From Ectocarpus siliculosus (Eukaryota; Sar; Phaeophyceae; Ectocarpales; Ectocarpaceae): DNA of 33,819 nucleotides. Shown piece after piece: positions 1-10,132 of this stretch. Each line of letters opens with the position of its first letter. Position 1 is the stretch's first letter. The stretch lies in NCBI GenBank assembly GCA_000310025.1, contig FN649748.1, positions 1,246,626-1,280,444 of the forward strand, written 5' to 3'. Under the pieces are notes generated by a model. It was not told where the DNA came from. It was given only the letters and a program-made list of their open reading frames with translations, and searched no databases. The position numbers and the translations under genes are program-made.

Positions 1-480
1 CCCGCCGCCGCTGGGGAACAGCAAAAAGCGGGGGGGAAAAAGGAAAAGGTTGGGGGGGGGGGGGGGGCGGCCCAAAAGGGGCCCCCGGTTGGGGCAACCG
101 GCAAACGCGGAGGCGGTGGGGGAAACGGTGCTTCAAAAAGGAAAATTCAGGGACCCTTAGCTTTTTTGAGGGGAGCCCCTTTTGAGGGCACAACGCAGAA
201 TTTCCCGGGGGGTAAACGCTTTGGTGGTGTTTGTTTCCCCTGGGGAGGGCATTTTTTGGAGCCGGGGTTTACATTAGTGGGGGTCCTCCTTTTTGGGTGC
301 CTTGGGCGTTTTGCATCCCCGAAAGGAGTTTTGTGGGCCTCCCTCCCGCTTCCGAGGGGGAGGGGAAGGGGGTGGTAGACGTTTTTACGGGAAAGGGGGG
401 GCTTTTTTTTTGTTGGGATTTAAAACGGGGGTCTCCTCCCCCCCCCCCCCCCTCCCCCCCGCCCGACCTTCTGCAACGTC
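1..480. other. homopolymer-rich, probably low-quality window edge
   Basis: The stretch is dominated by runs of G and C, including about 17 G near position 51-67 and about 14 C near 437-452. It shows a general doubling of letters and no splice or protein signal. This is typical of poor read quality at a scaffold end. Any open frame here is not trustworthy. The upstream end of the J-domain gene may be affected if it reaches into this part. Confidence 0.6.
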
Positions 481-591
481 ATGAGTTGCACGAATCCTTG
501 AAATTCGGCAACAACGTCGAAGCTCACACCCTCTTGGGGACTTGCCCTTTCCTCGCGTGCGTTTTCTTGCCGTTCGTTGCCTGTGTGTTGT

Positions 592-1850
592 ATGGCGCTT
601 GTTTTTCGCAGCAACCGCACACCCATGCGGCGTGGTGCCGCGGGTACGGGAGCGGGGGGTGGCGCCGCGTCTCCCTTCCAGAAACCTGGCACACGGTCTC
701 GCCCGGGGTCGTCGTCGTCTTGTGGTGGTGGTAGTGGTGCCGCTGCTGGCGGAGGCTACGGTGTTGGTGGTGATGGAATGAAGACCCCAGCGAGGGGCAG
801 CGGCGTCGCTCGGTCTCCCAAGGTATGTATGCGTGGCGGGGGTAACGCGCGATAGCGTACGACGGAGGAGGGGGGGGAGTAGGGGGGAGGGTAGCAAGCA
901 CTTCGAGTTAGGAGCGGCTGCGGCGGTGTTGAAGTCGGGGAGGTAAACAGTGGCCGACAGAGTAAATCGTCCCCGTGATTGGAGAACCTGAAGCGTGTTG
1001 AATGTCTCTTTGTGTGTTGTGTCTGGCTCTCTCTCTGCCCCCCCCTCTCTCGTTATCCCTTTCTCCCTCTTTTCCGTTCAGATCGATAGCGAGAGCTACT
1101 ACCGACGTCTGGGCCTTCCTGCAAATGCCTCAGAAGACGCCATCAAGAAAGCCTTCCGCAAGCTGGCACTCAAGTATCATCCAGGTGCGTTATGCTTGTC
1201 CTACGCCATTCGGCATCGCTCGACCCTTGAATTCCAGCTTGACAGTGCGGCATTTTGAACCGCCGACTCTCATCCACGAATAGCACGAGGTGTCGGAAAG
1301 TGCGCACGCAACATACATGTGTACAACTTGGAGCGTAACTAAAAACAGAGCTCGATATCGAGATGACGACGCTGTCAGCATTCATTTATTGGTTTGGCGA
1401 TAAATGACACACCTGTCCTGGGCGCTCCCGACCTCGGCACAACTTGTTGTGTGTTTATCATCCATTTATTCGTGTTTGTACAAGTGACTCTTTCATGGAA
1501 ATTAATTTCATGGAAATGAATGTCCTTGGCCTCACACCCCCTCTCGTTCGTGTGCGGGCGCGCACTCTGCAGACAAGAACAAGTCCGACGGGGCTGCCCG
1601 CAGCTTCAGGCTCGTGTCGGAGGCCTACCGCATCCTCACCTCCCCGGACTCGAAGCAGCAGTACGACCGGACACGTCGCTATACGATCGAAACCCCTCCC
1701 AGCAACGGTGGCGGTAGCGGGGGCGGTGGTGTTGGCGGTGGTCGCGGCGGAAGAAGCGGTAGGAGGACGGGGGGGGGCTCCGCCTATTCGTCCGCTGGCA
1801 ACGGAGGGGGCGGTGGCAGCAGCGCGGGTGCTCCCCGATACTATTGGTGA
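592..1850 (+). CDS. J-domain (DnaJ/Hsp40-like) protein, three exons
   Basis: Exons 592-822, 1082-1184 and 1573-1850 join in frame (phases 0 and 1; donors GTATGT and GTGCGT, both acceptors AG) to a protein of about 203 residues. Exons 2 and 3 give a complete J domain at about residues 83-146: a YYRRLGL helix I, a [13 protein letters not shown] helix II, the HPD triad at about 110-112, which is split by intron 2, and an [16 protein letters not shown] end. J domains stimulate the ATPase of Hsp70 chaperones through HPD. The N-terminal 77 residues are Gly/Ser-rich and low complexity. The C-terminal 60 residues are mostly Gly, Ser and Arg. There is no zinc-finger or C-terminal substrate domain, so this is a class C (type III) J protein whose client is unknown. 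Start 592 is the first ATG in the open frame; an ATG at 625 is equally possible, and an upstream exon cannot be excluded. Confidence 0.85.
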
Positions 1851-2752
1851 CGGGGGCTTTATTTTATACCCGTTTGATTCACATCTTGGCCAGTTTTCCC
1901 TCTGCTGTCGGTGTTCCTCTCCGGGCCGTACGGCGGCTATCCTTGCGACGGGGGTGATAAGAAGCACTGCGGCATGGAACTTGTGTCGCCGGTGCTGCTA
2001 CTACATACTGTAAGCGGTGGCCGACCAAGCCGGGACAGGTTCTTCGTATTTTTATCGTTTTTTGTGGAGAGGTCGACGGCTGGCTGCTGAATCACTTGTA
2101 CGCTATTCACCAGTCTCTTGTCCCGGTCTTCGGTAGCAATAAGAAGACAAGCGCATTGTGCAGCAAGCAGGGGATCATCCGTGGGAACCCAGGGTATGCA
2201 TGGAGGAAGTGTACATAAAAATCCTGCACGTGGCTGAGTTTGTGCTACCGGCGCTGGACTGCACGTACTTGGTGGTGGTGGTGTGGTTGTTTTACTGCTC
2301 GTCGAGTTCTCGTCCACCCCTCGCTTGTCTCGCCTAACTATGGGGTTCTTGGAAGTATGCATATATATGTAGTTTTTTTCTTGCTCGTCGAGCCTCATCC
2401 CATGCAGTCAAGTCTAAGTAGCTCGAGTTCATCGTCCTGTTTTATTCTCTTTGTACAATCATCAGTCGCACTATCTCTCTCACATGTATGTGCAGCATGT
2501 AGGAAAGTGATGTCCTTCATTTGCCTCTCAGCGAATTCGCGTGTTGCCAAATCAGAACGTTCCTGAAGTATGGTCCATGCGCAACAGTAAGTCCAACATT
2601 TCCCCAGCACGAAGGTGCCCTTTTCTCGGGGGTGGGTTGTCCGAAATCCGAAAGTACCACCAAACGCCTTGTCTTCAGGCGCATCTATCTTCCTCAAGCG
2701 GGATTTTATTGTTGTTCCTTGACTCGTTATCCAAGAATCGTTTTTTTATTTT

Positions 2753-2864
2753 GTGGGTGGTCCAACTTTAGGATTTCAAAAAAGAATACGGCAAACGATT
2801 CCTCTCTGGTTACGAGCTAGCTGACCGGCTTTTTGTTTTTCCAAGCAAAACGAAATTTCACGAG
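2753..2864 (+). repeat. direct repeat, copy 1 (164-base period)
   Basis: Begins with GTGGGTGGTCCAACTTTAGG and runs through a CGAGCTAGCTGAC core to an AAACGAAATTTCACGAG end. Copy 2 follows at 2917-3030 with the same order of blocks and about 85-90% identity by eye. Non-coding. Confidence 0.75.
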
Positions 2865-2916
2865 ATACGGACAAAAACGCATCTGGAAGTTTGAAGGCCG
2901 TTTGCCATCGTTTTAT

Positions 2917-3030
2917 GTGGGCGATCCAACTTTAGGATTTCAAAAACGAGCGTGACAAACGATTCCTCTGGTCACGAGCTAGCTGACGGGTTTTCTTTTC
3001 GGTTTTCCGAGCAAAACGAAATTTCGCGAG
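2917..3030 (+). repeat. direct repeat, copy 2 (164-base period)
   Basis: Second copy of the block at 2753-2864, with TCCAACTTTAGGATTTCAAA, ACGAGCTAGCTGAC and AGCAAAACGAAATTTC shared. The roughly 50 bases between the copies are only weakly similar to the sequence before copy 1. Confidence 0.75.
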
Positions 3031-3481
3031 GAAAGCCACGTTTTGTCCAAATTCGTTCACGTTTTTTCTTCCAGTCTCGAACTCTTTGTGCTCCATAATT
3101 TCTTGATCTCAGAGGGGGTGTCCAATTTTTTTCTTCAAACCTTTTTTGCTCGCCTTGATGTGGGGATCACTATTATTAACAGCCTGGCTCAATTTCTTTC
3201 TTATCACTAATACTAACTCGATTTCTTGCGAAAGTTTTCGCACGAACCGTGACTGGACAAATTGTTGTGCATGGACCATACATAATAATGCAACAACTTC
3301 CATGCAGCAGTTAGTGGAGTCCCGACGGCAAGCCGCCACAAAAGATAGTGATATTCTACCGCCTTCTTCGGGGACGACGTTGTAAACTGTAAACAACATA
3401 ACCTAGGCCAACAAATACAGTAAAGAACAGTACAGCCAGCCCCAATAAAATATTTTTTGTCCGGAACGGAGATTAAGCAAT

Positions 3482-3554
3482 AATAATATAAACACACACA
3501 GAAAGACTACCCATTCGAGATATACCCACAGTCGAACGGGATGTGGTGGAGTCT
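3482..3554 (+). repeat. dispersed direct repeat, copy A
   Basis: Contains AGACTACCCATTCGAG, then ATATACCCACAG, GTCGAA and GGGATGTG, ending in GAGTCT. The same blocks recur in order at 3779-3860, about 300 bases downstream, where small insertions separate them. No coding potential was seen. Confidence 0.65.
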
Positions 3555-3778
3555 TTTCAGTGAGTGATTAGATAGGGGTAGCAAAATACAACTTCGCTCG
3601 GAGTGGGGCGGTCGTCGTTGTTGCAGGCACCGCCAGGGGGAAGGCAGTGAATGTGAACCACGTGCAGGAAATTCATTCTCTCTCTTCCAAGGACGAGTTG
3701 CAGCTTCGTAAGCTGCAGTTTAGTACTATAATACTAAAAACATCCCCACAATATAATAATTCCATCATCACGGAACTA

Positions 3779-3860
3779 TATAGTAGTACAAACACCAAAA
3801 GACTACCCGTTCGAGGTATGCATATACCCACAGAGTCGAAGGGGATGTGCTGGGGAGTCT
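3779..3860 (+). repeat. dispersed direct repeat, copy B
   Basis: Copy of 3482-3554, with AGACTACCCGTTCGAG, CATATACCCACAG, AGTCGAA and GGGGATGTG. Preceded in both copies by an AT-rich stretch with TAATATA or TAGTAGTA triplets. Confidence 0.65.
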
Positions 3861-4980
3861 CTATGTTCGGATCGTCAAGAAAACGGTCAACACGGTCGAG
3901 TGGTGCGCCAAGAGCGTTGAGGGGGTATTGGCCTCTGTCCCCAGCTTGCAGCCGCGGCCAATATGGATTCCACAACTCCTTCCTCCCAAAAAGTGCGGCG
4001 GGATTCTGTCGCGGGACTACGTACCCAACAGGTCGACGTAGCAGATGGCAGTCCTCCACACTGCTAGGGCTCACGCCCAACGGCCAAGGACAACTACAAG
4101 TACATGGTTGGTGTGGGTGTGGGACCGGCCGGAGCCTGTTTCTAGAAGGAGGGAGGGTCTGGATGCATTAACGCACAGAGAACGGACGCCGAACGGGTGC
4201 AGCAGACGTGCTCACGAGCTGCCTCGCCACCTCGCCCCCCTGTGACCGCTCTCCGAAGCGCCGACTAGACTACTGGTGTATTTGCTGCACGTAGGGGAAT
4301 GGGAGGTATGCCGACGCTCAAGTAGGTGAAAGCTATGCTTGGGCAAGCGATTTATTGACAAGGCTTGAAAATGAACCCGGGAAGGGTCGGATAAATGATA
4401 GTGGACCCGAGAGCGACGACAGACTTACAGTACAAGCACTGCACATTGTGGGGACGAGCTGCGTTAAGAGTGCAACCAGCAGGTGGTCATGTTTTACCTC
4501 TGGCTTGAGCTATCTGAACTCTCTACTAGACGATAAAGTCCGACTCCGTCGAGCCCCCATGAAAGAACGCTGACATTTTCCGAACGCCGAGCGCTGGACT
4601 GACGTCAACCTTCTCCTGACGCTGGCTCTATTATTATAGGAGTATCGGGCTAATATGCATACTTTTCTAATAATCCAACGTATCTACAATAGATAGAAAC
4701 CTTCCCAATGTTTCATCATCTACTGTTTTCGAGAAGTAGAGGACACCATGCGCTGGCACGTTCAGGTTTGCAGCTGAATTTCGCTGTACAATGGCGTGGT
4801 GCTGTTGCTGCACTATCGAGCTGGTTCTCCCTCGCTTCGGCATGCAGGAGTGCGATGTGAAAGAGGCCGATGATTTCCCGGGATGACACCCGCAGGCCCA
4901 TAGTCTAGTTGGAATACGCACCACGCACGCACGCACTCATCCGCGGTCTTTTTGTCGACGATAATTTTCCCCTCCGGCAG

Positions 4981-7900
4981 CAGGGAGAGACACCGCTGTG
5001 CGGAGAGCTGTTCATATATCTGACGATGGGCGGGGGGATGAAAGCAAGGGGATCGCGTGGGCGCCGGGTGGCGAGGAGGAAGATAATGCTTTGTTAGATT
5101 CACCAGGAGATGACGGCGCCGCGGACGGGAACATAAACGTCGGGGGGAGGACTGGAATAGCCGGCACCGATCGCACGGTTGGCTGGAGGGGACCAAGGCT
5201 TCCCCGGCCAGCGAGGGCCTTTTCTGCGCTGCTGCTTGTCTACGTGGTCGTGGCTCTGGGAATCTTGTTCATCCCGACGAGATGGTGCGAAATGCTGGTG
5301 CTCGAATGAGCTGGCGTTTTTTTCCCGTTTTCTCTTTTTGTCGATTATCGTTGATTAAATGTAGTCTATGTTTAGGTTTGGTTTTGTTTTGCTTCTCTGG
5401 GGGCAACAAGCGTGTCTCAGGGTTTGTCGGCTCGTGTTGGCGCCGCTCTTTGATGCTACCTTGCGCACAAACCTCGAATGAATGCGTACGAGATACACCA
5501 ATTCCTACCTGGCACATGTTCGGCAACGGGGTTCTTGCCCCTTGCGTCGGACTATTTGAACCCCGGAGGAAAGTGTGATTGATTTCTAACTCTCCGCGAA
5601 AGCACGCCGCCATCATCCAACCTCGGGCCAAATCTGCCCCCCGCCTCTGTCAAGGAAGCGAACACTTTCTTACGCCTTCCTCCTCTCCTGCCAATCCTCG
5701 AATCTCAGGCGGGACATACACGCCTATGGCGGCCAGGACCAACGGCGACATTTCGCGTTCAACCCGGACTGCCCTTACATCCTTCGAACGCCAGGGGAAA
5801 GGTTGAGAATGCGCGACCCAGCCATTCCGGGCAACGTTCTCACCATCAATGACTTTCGTTTCGGCCGCCTGGGAAACCGCTTCTGGGCTCTCGGGGTGAA
5901 CTTGAAACTTGGCTACTGCTGCAAGTCGAAGCTGGTTAGTGCGGACCGGCGTCAAGTTTGCAGCAGTGCATGTGGGCGCGCGTTCGAAACTCGTTTGGGG
6001 AGATCCTGTGCTGGCCGATATGACGGCAAGCCTCGAAAATGCGCATACAGAACGTTTTTGAGAAAATGGGAACGGGGGTATTTGGTGCATCGTATATTCG
6101 GTGGGCGGCGTCTTCGGCTTCTAACATTGGACAAGTGTACCAGATTTCGGCCCACAAATATTGCTGACTTTCGACGCACCGATCACCACAACATCGTTGA
6201 CAACGCTCCCCCTTATCGCCGGCATTGGGCTGCGCCCATCGTGACGATGATTTGTGCCGCGCAAGCGTCCAGCGATTTGATATTTGTACCATTGGCACCA
6301 AGCCAACGGTATGTGTGAGAAATATTTGCACCGAATTATGGGGCACAACACTGCTGTGTTTTCTGTATTCTATTGACGCAGATGCGCCAAAGAGGTCGAC
6401 CCATGCCTCCCTGGCCCTTTTTTGTTTGGGCGGGAGCGCTCGCGAGAGGCTACGCTATCCCGAAACACATGAACGGCGCGGATAGCAATTGCGATTAGGA
6501 TGAACCTAGCCCGGCGGAACGTGATTTGCTGTTGTGCGACGCAGGTGTCATTGCCTGCAAAGGACGACACGCTGGCGCCTGGTATTTTTGGTGAGGGGAC
6601 CCCCGGACCCCGGTGGTATGACTTCACCAACGCTCCGGATGTAGAGGGATTCGACGCGTCTAGCTGCCCAGCGGATATCACGTGGGGCGGGAGAGAAGCT
6701 TTCCACCTTCTCGGATGTGAGAGGAGAGAACTTTGGGCATGTAGTTGGGCATGCGATTGTTGTTGTTCCACGACATGTCGCAAGAGTGTTTCGAGTGCGC
6801 AACGTACGCTTTGTCGGATTACCTCCGTAGGATTGATGTCGTTGTGTTGGGAACACCACCATGTCGCACTATTTTCCTCATCTTTTTGCTCGATTTTCCG
6901 CTCTTTTCCTCTCCCGTTCTGTTGCACTCCAGTGCTCGAAGCCAGTAGCGAACATCCCAGCCAGCCCGCGCGTAGTCCACGTTCGTTCTTACCCGGTGTC
7001 TCTCAACATGACATGAGCATCAGAAACTTGCGGCACACGAAAACTGGCCGTGTTAGCTGCAAATCATGCTCGTTTGGGAAACCGAACCAATGGGTGTTGC
7101 TCCTCCGAAAGCGCGAAACCGATGCCAGCCACCTCTCATCCAGCCATCCACTGACCTGCCGCATGCGGCATACGCACACACGTGTTTTGCCAGTGGACAA
7201 CCCGAGCCACCCCTACTACAGCCCGAACCTGAGCACCTGCGTCGAGACGGTGCCGAGGCTGACCGGGTGCGAGGCCGCCTACTTCTTCCCGATGGGCGTC
7301 GACGTCTGCCTCTCGGACAGAACGGCCACTGGCGATGTTGTGCATGAGCAACGCGGCAATGGGGCGAGCGGCCGATCGGGTCCAGGGGTGAAAAAGAACC
7401 TGGTGGGTAGCGAGGAGGAGGAGGGGCGGCCAGCAAATACACTCGTGATTCACGTCAGGTCCGGGGACATCTTCGTCGATCCAGCGGCACCAGGGTATGG
7501 GCAGGTGAGTGGGCGGGCTGTTTGGTGCTGCTTCGCTGCACGGTACGAGCATTCGTTCGAGCGAAGAGCGGCGGGGATTGTTTCCACGATGCGTCGGGTT
7601 CTCCGCAACGACAGGGATCGCCAGGACTTCTTCAACAAGCCGCCCATCGAATGTCGCCATGGCTACCACGGTGCTCGTGAAACCGCAACCTTTGCCTCGA
7701 ACACCGTTGGCCCTGACTTTTGTCTCGCGGGGGGAAAGCACACGCACATACACGTCTTATACTCTTCAAGTGTGTGGATACTGCGCAAGAGGCCTCGATG
7801 CTGGAGCTGACTGCCGATATATTGCTTGCAGGGTCTCTGGTAGGATTGAATCGCTTCATTTTTTTCTCTCTCGCCCCATTTCTCCGTCTCTTGGCTTTCT

Positions 7901-9748
7901 TCCCTCGAACAGCCGCCGCTGCAGTACTACGTGCGGGCCATTAAACATCAGAAATGGGATCGTGTTGACATCGTCACCAACGGGCGCACGAAGAAGATGA
8001 ACGTCATGAATCCAGTAATCCCGGCACTCGAAGTAATGTTCGCAGAAGGCGAGCTCACCGGCAACATATATTTTCACAAGGTGGGTGATTGTGAACATCC
8101 AACAAGGGTTCGCACCACTCACCCAGGGATTGGGACTGGGTCATACTGAAAATTTCCTGCAGAGGGCAACGTGGTTGGCCGGTAGCAGAGGTAAAGACGG
8201 TATAGCAGGTATCATTGCGCACGGTGCGAGCGGCACACTCGCCCCCCAGTACCACATGGAAAGCGGTGGTCCAGCAGGGTGGCTCGCCAGACAGGTCGCT
8301 TTTTCTGTGGGTCGGCCGGCTGTGCGCAAAGTCGTACCGTATTGACCCCACCCATGTAACAGTTCGAGTAATGAACGGACGAAAACCCAACCCCGATGGC
8401 AACACCGGGGGGGATCTAACGTCCCGGACTCTAGTGGCGATTCCCCTCTATCGCATAGTCTTTCGACATGTTCCAGCCATGAGCTTAGCCCTTTTGCGAC
8501 ACTGGTCAGTTCCGGATAGTTTCTTCCAGAATGTCGAGGTACTCCATGCCCCCGATTGCAGATATTTGGGAATTCACTGTATGCATAGCATTGAAACATC
8601 AAACAACGGAACGCCACTTTGAGATGGACTAACCCCTTGACTCCGGTCGGGGGCTGAAAAGGCGAGCTTTGCCGGTGTTGGGGGCAGACGTGCCGCCAAC
8701 TGGAGTTGGGCGGACGCCCCTGAAAGTTTCCGTCCTCGCAGAAGAAGAGGAAGAAGAAAATCGAAATGCGTGGGGAAAAAAACGCCTGTCGTCGAAGGCG
8801 TTCACTCTCACGAGCATGTCTTTCGGTGCACACGCCGCTCCATCCGTCCTTGCCCCGAACACCCCAGGACCGGACGATGGAGGAGGACTTCTTGTCGATG
8901 ATGTGCGTTGGCGGTGGCCTGGTGACGGCGAGGTCCTCGTTGTCGCTGCTCCTTGCGCACCACTCCTCGGCGTCAAGGTTGTACTTCCCCAGGCCATGCG
9001 CAGGGTCGCTGGAGTTTTACACCCGCGGGTCGCCCGATGCGTCGCTGAATGACCTTGACGACGAGTTGCAAGCGGTGAAGGTGAGTCTTGTTCAAATCTG
9101 ACCCGTTGAGAAGGTGGGCTTGTCGAGTGTCAACATGTAGATCGTCAGGATACGGTCCGGTCCACTCCAGGTATCACGGGTCCAAAAGTAAAGCGACAAG
9201 GTGTAGGCACTGCGTGAGGAAACGCTTAGTTACGGTTGTGCCGAGCCTTGTACATGTTCCCATGGAATTCCAAGCTCATATCTTTTTTTTCCGTTGCATT
9301 TTCTCGTTTGCTCTTTTTCTGCTCACGTTCGTTGGATGGGTCCTTCCTTGCATGGAGGGGTAGGGATCAGTGAGCCTTACGTCAACCCGATGCTCTATGG
9401 TCCGTTCGCTGGTGATTCTGGCTTGTCACAACGTCACAATGCGTCTGGTCTGTGAGCATCTCCAGCACCACGAGCCGGTTTAGTTCGCGAACACAGCATC
9501 TCGCCGTTAAAAAGCAACGGTGTCACCGTCCTTGAAACCGCCCCCCCCATGTTTGATCGTCGGCCTCACGCTGCTCGTTCTCATCGTTGCAGGTATACGG
9601 TGTAAAACCCCCCGGCATGGAACGCTACAGCCTTGATGTGAGCTGGAACAACACGGCGGACCAAGTAAATGAAATGCTGACGTTTAACGTCAGTAGCTTC
9701 GAGCAGTGCGGCGGCTCCAAGTCGAGTGCGTTGCGCGGCGGCGAGTGA
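4981..9748 (+). CDS. fucosyltransferase-like type II membrane glycosyltransferase (5' exon missing)
   Basis: Exons 4981-5284, 5709-5934, 6545-6716, 7194-7504, 7913-8080, 8868-9080 and 9593-9748 join in phase to about 515 residues plus an unresolved N-terminus. The frame is closed by TAA at 4962, and a good acceptor (TTTTCCCCTCCGGCAG) ends at 4980, so an upstream ATG exon must exist. Visible parts: an acidic/Gly-rich cytoplasmic tail; one membrane span at about residues 80-98 (SALLLVYVVVALGILFI), split from the lumenal part by intron 1; a TINDFRFGRLGNRF motif at about 145-159; HVRSGDIF at about 320-327, followed by GYGQPPLQYY; then TNGR and a GGGLVTARSSLS segment at about 404-415. GRLGN plus HVRSGD resemble the donor-binding motifs of GT11 and protein O-fucosyltransferases (HxRRxD). 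I infer a Golgi transferase, possibly of GDP-fucose. The exact family and acceptor are unknown. Confidence 0.75.
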
Positions 9749-10132
9749 TCGCAGGGTTCAACCGCCTATTTTTTCTCACATATTCTTTGCACTTTGCCAA
9801 ATTTGCCGGCTTTGTGGAAGGAGTCTACTCTAAAAACGAACAAAGCTAGGCTCATATTGATTTCACTGGTTGGTGACGTCGTACTCGAGTACGCACTGGC
9901 TATTGTACGTACCGGTGTTGGAATCTCGCAAATACATATTGTTGGTGTTGTTTGGTTATTTGTTATGGTCAATATTAAAGTTAGAGGCGAATGGTTGATG
10001 TTGTGCTATTTGTGAAAAAGTTTAATTTTTGTTTCGACGTGCATTCCATACTGAGCTTCAATTTCAGTGGTTCCCGAAGTGTTCACTTTCCACCCTTCTT
10101 TGTGTCTCAAGCAGTAACTCTGTGACTCTGGT
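9749..10132. other. convergent 3' flank between glycosyltransferase and hydrolase genes
   Basis: The stops of two tail-to-tail genes lie 384 bases apart (TGA at 9746-9748 on + and TGA at 10133-10135 on -). The stretch is AT-richer than the exons and contains AATATTAAAG near 9973. It must hold both 3' untranslated regions, which could overlap. No other gene is seen. Confidence 0.6.

Larger units (their letters stand above)
2568..3281. repeat. 714-base segment bounded by 28-base inverted repeats (MITE-like candidate)
   Basis: The 28 bases at 2568-2595 match the reverse complement of 3254-3281 at 24 of 28 positions; the shared core is TGGTCCATGC followed by CAACA. The enclosed segment has no coding sequence and carries an internal direct repeat (2753-2864 and 2917-3030). 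No clear target-site duplication flanks the arms. This fits a short non-autonomous DNA element or a decayed fragment of one, but a single copy cannot prove mobility. Confidence 0.4.
1851..4980. other. intergenic region between J-protein and glycosyltransferase genes
   Basis: About 3.1 kb with no recognisable gene. The first few hundred bases presumably hold the 3' untranslated region of the J-domain gene. It contains the repeat structures listed separately (2568-3281 and 3482-3860). The part from about 4250 to 4980 must hold the missing first exon and promoter of the glycosyltransferase gene. I could not identify an ATG exon there with a donor of the required phase. Confidence 0.6.

Noticed and set aside
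385-897. Minus-strand 170-residue frame
   Set aside because: Thr/Arg/Pro-rich shadow of the J-protein's first exon and the poor-quality edge; no family features.
2568-3281. CRISPR array
   Set aside because: Only two long diverged copies, no regular short spacers, and a eukaryotic setting.
6500-7810. A single 436-residue open frame
   Set aside because: It runs through two family-supported exons (6545-6716, 7194-7504) and their introns. The splice sites and conserved motifs show the gene is split.
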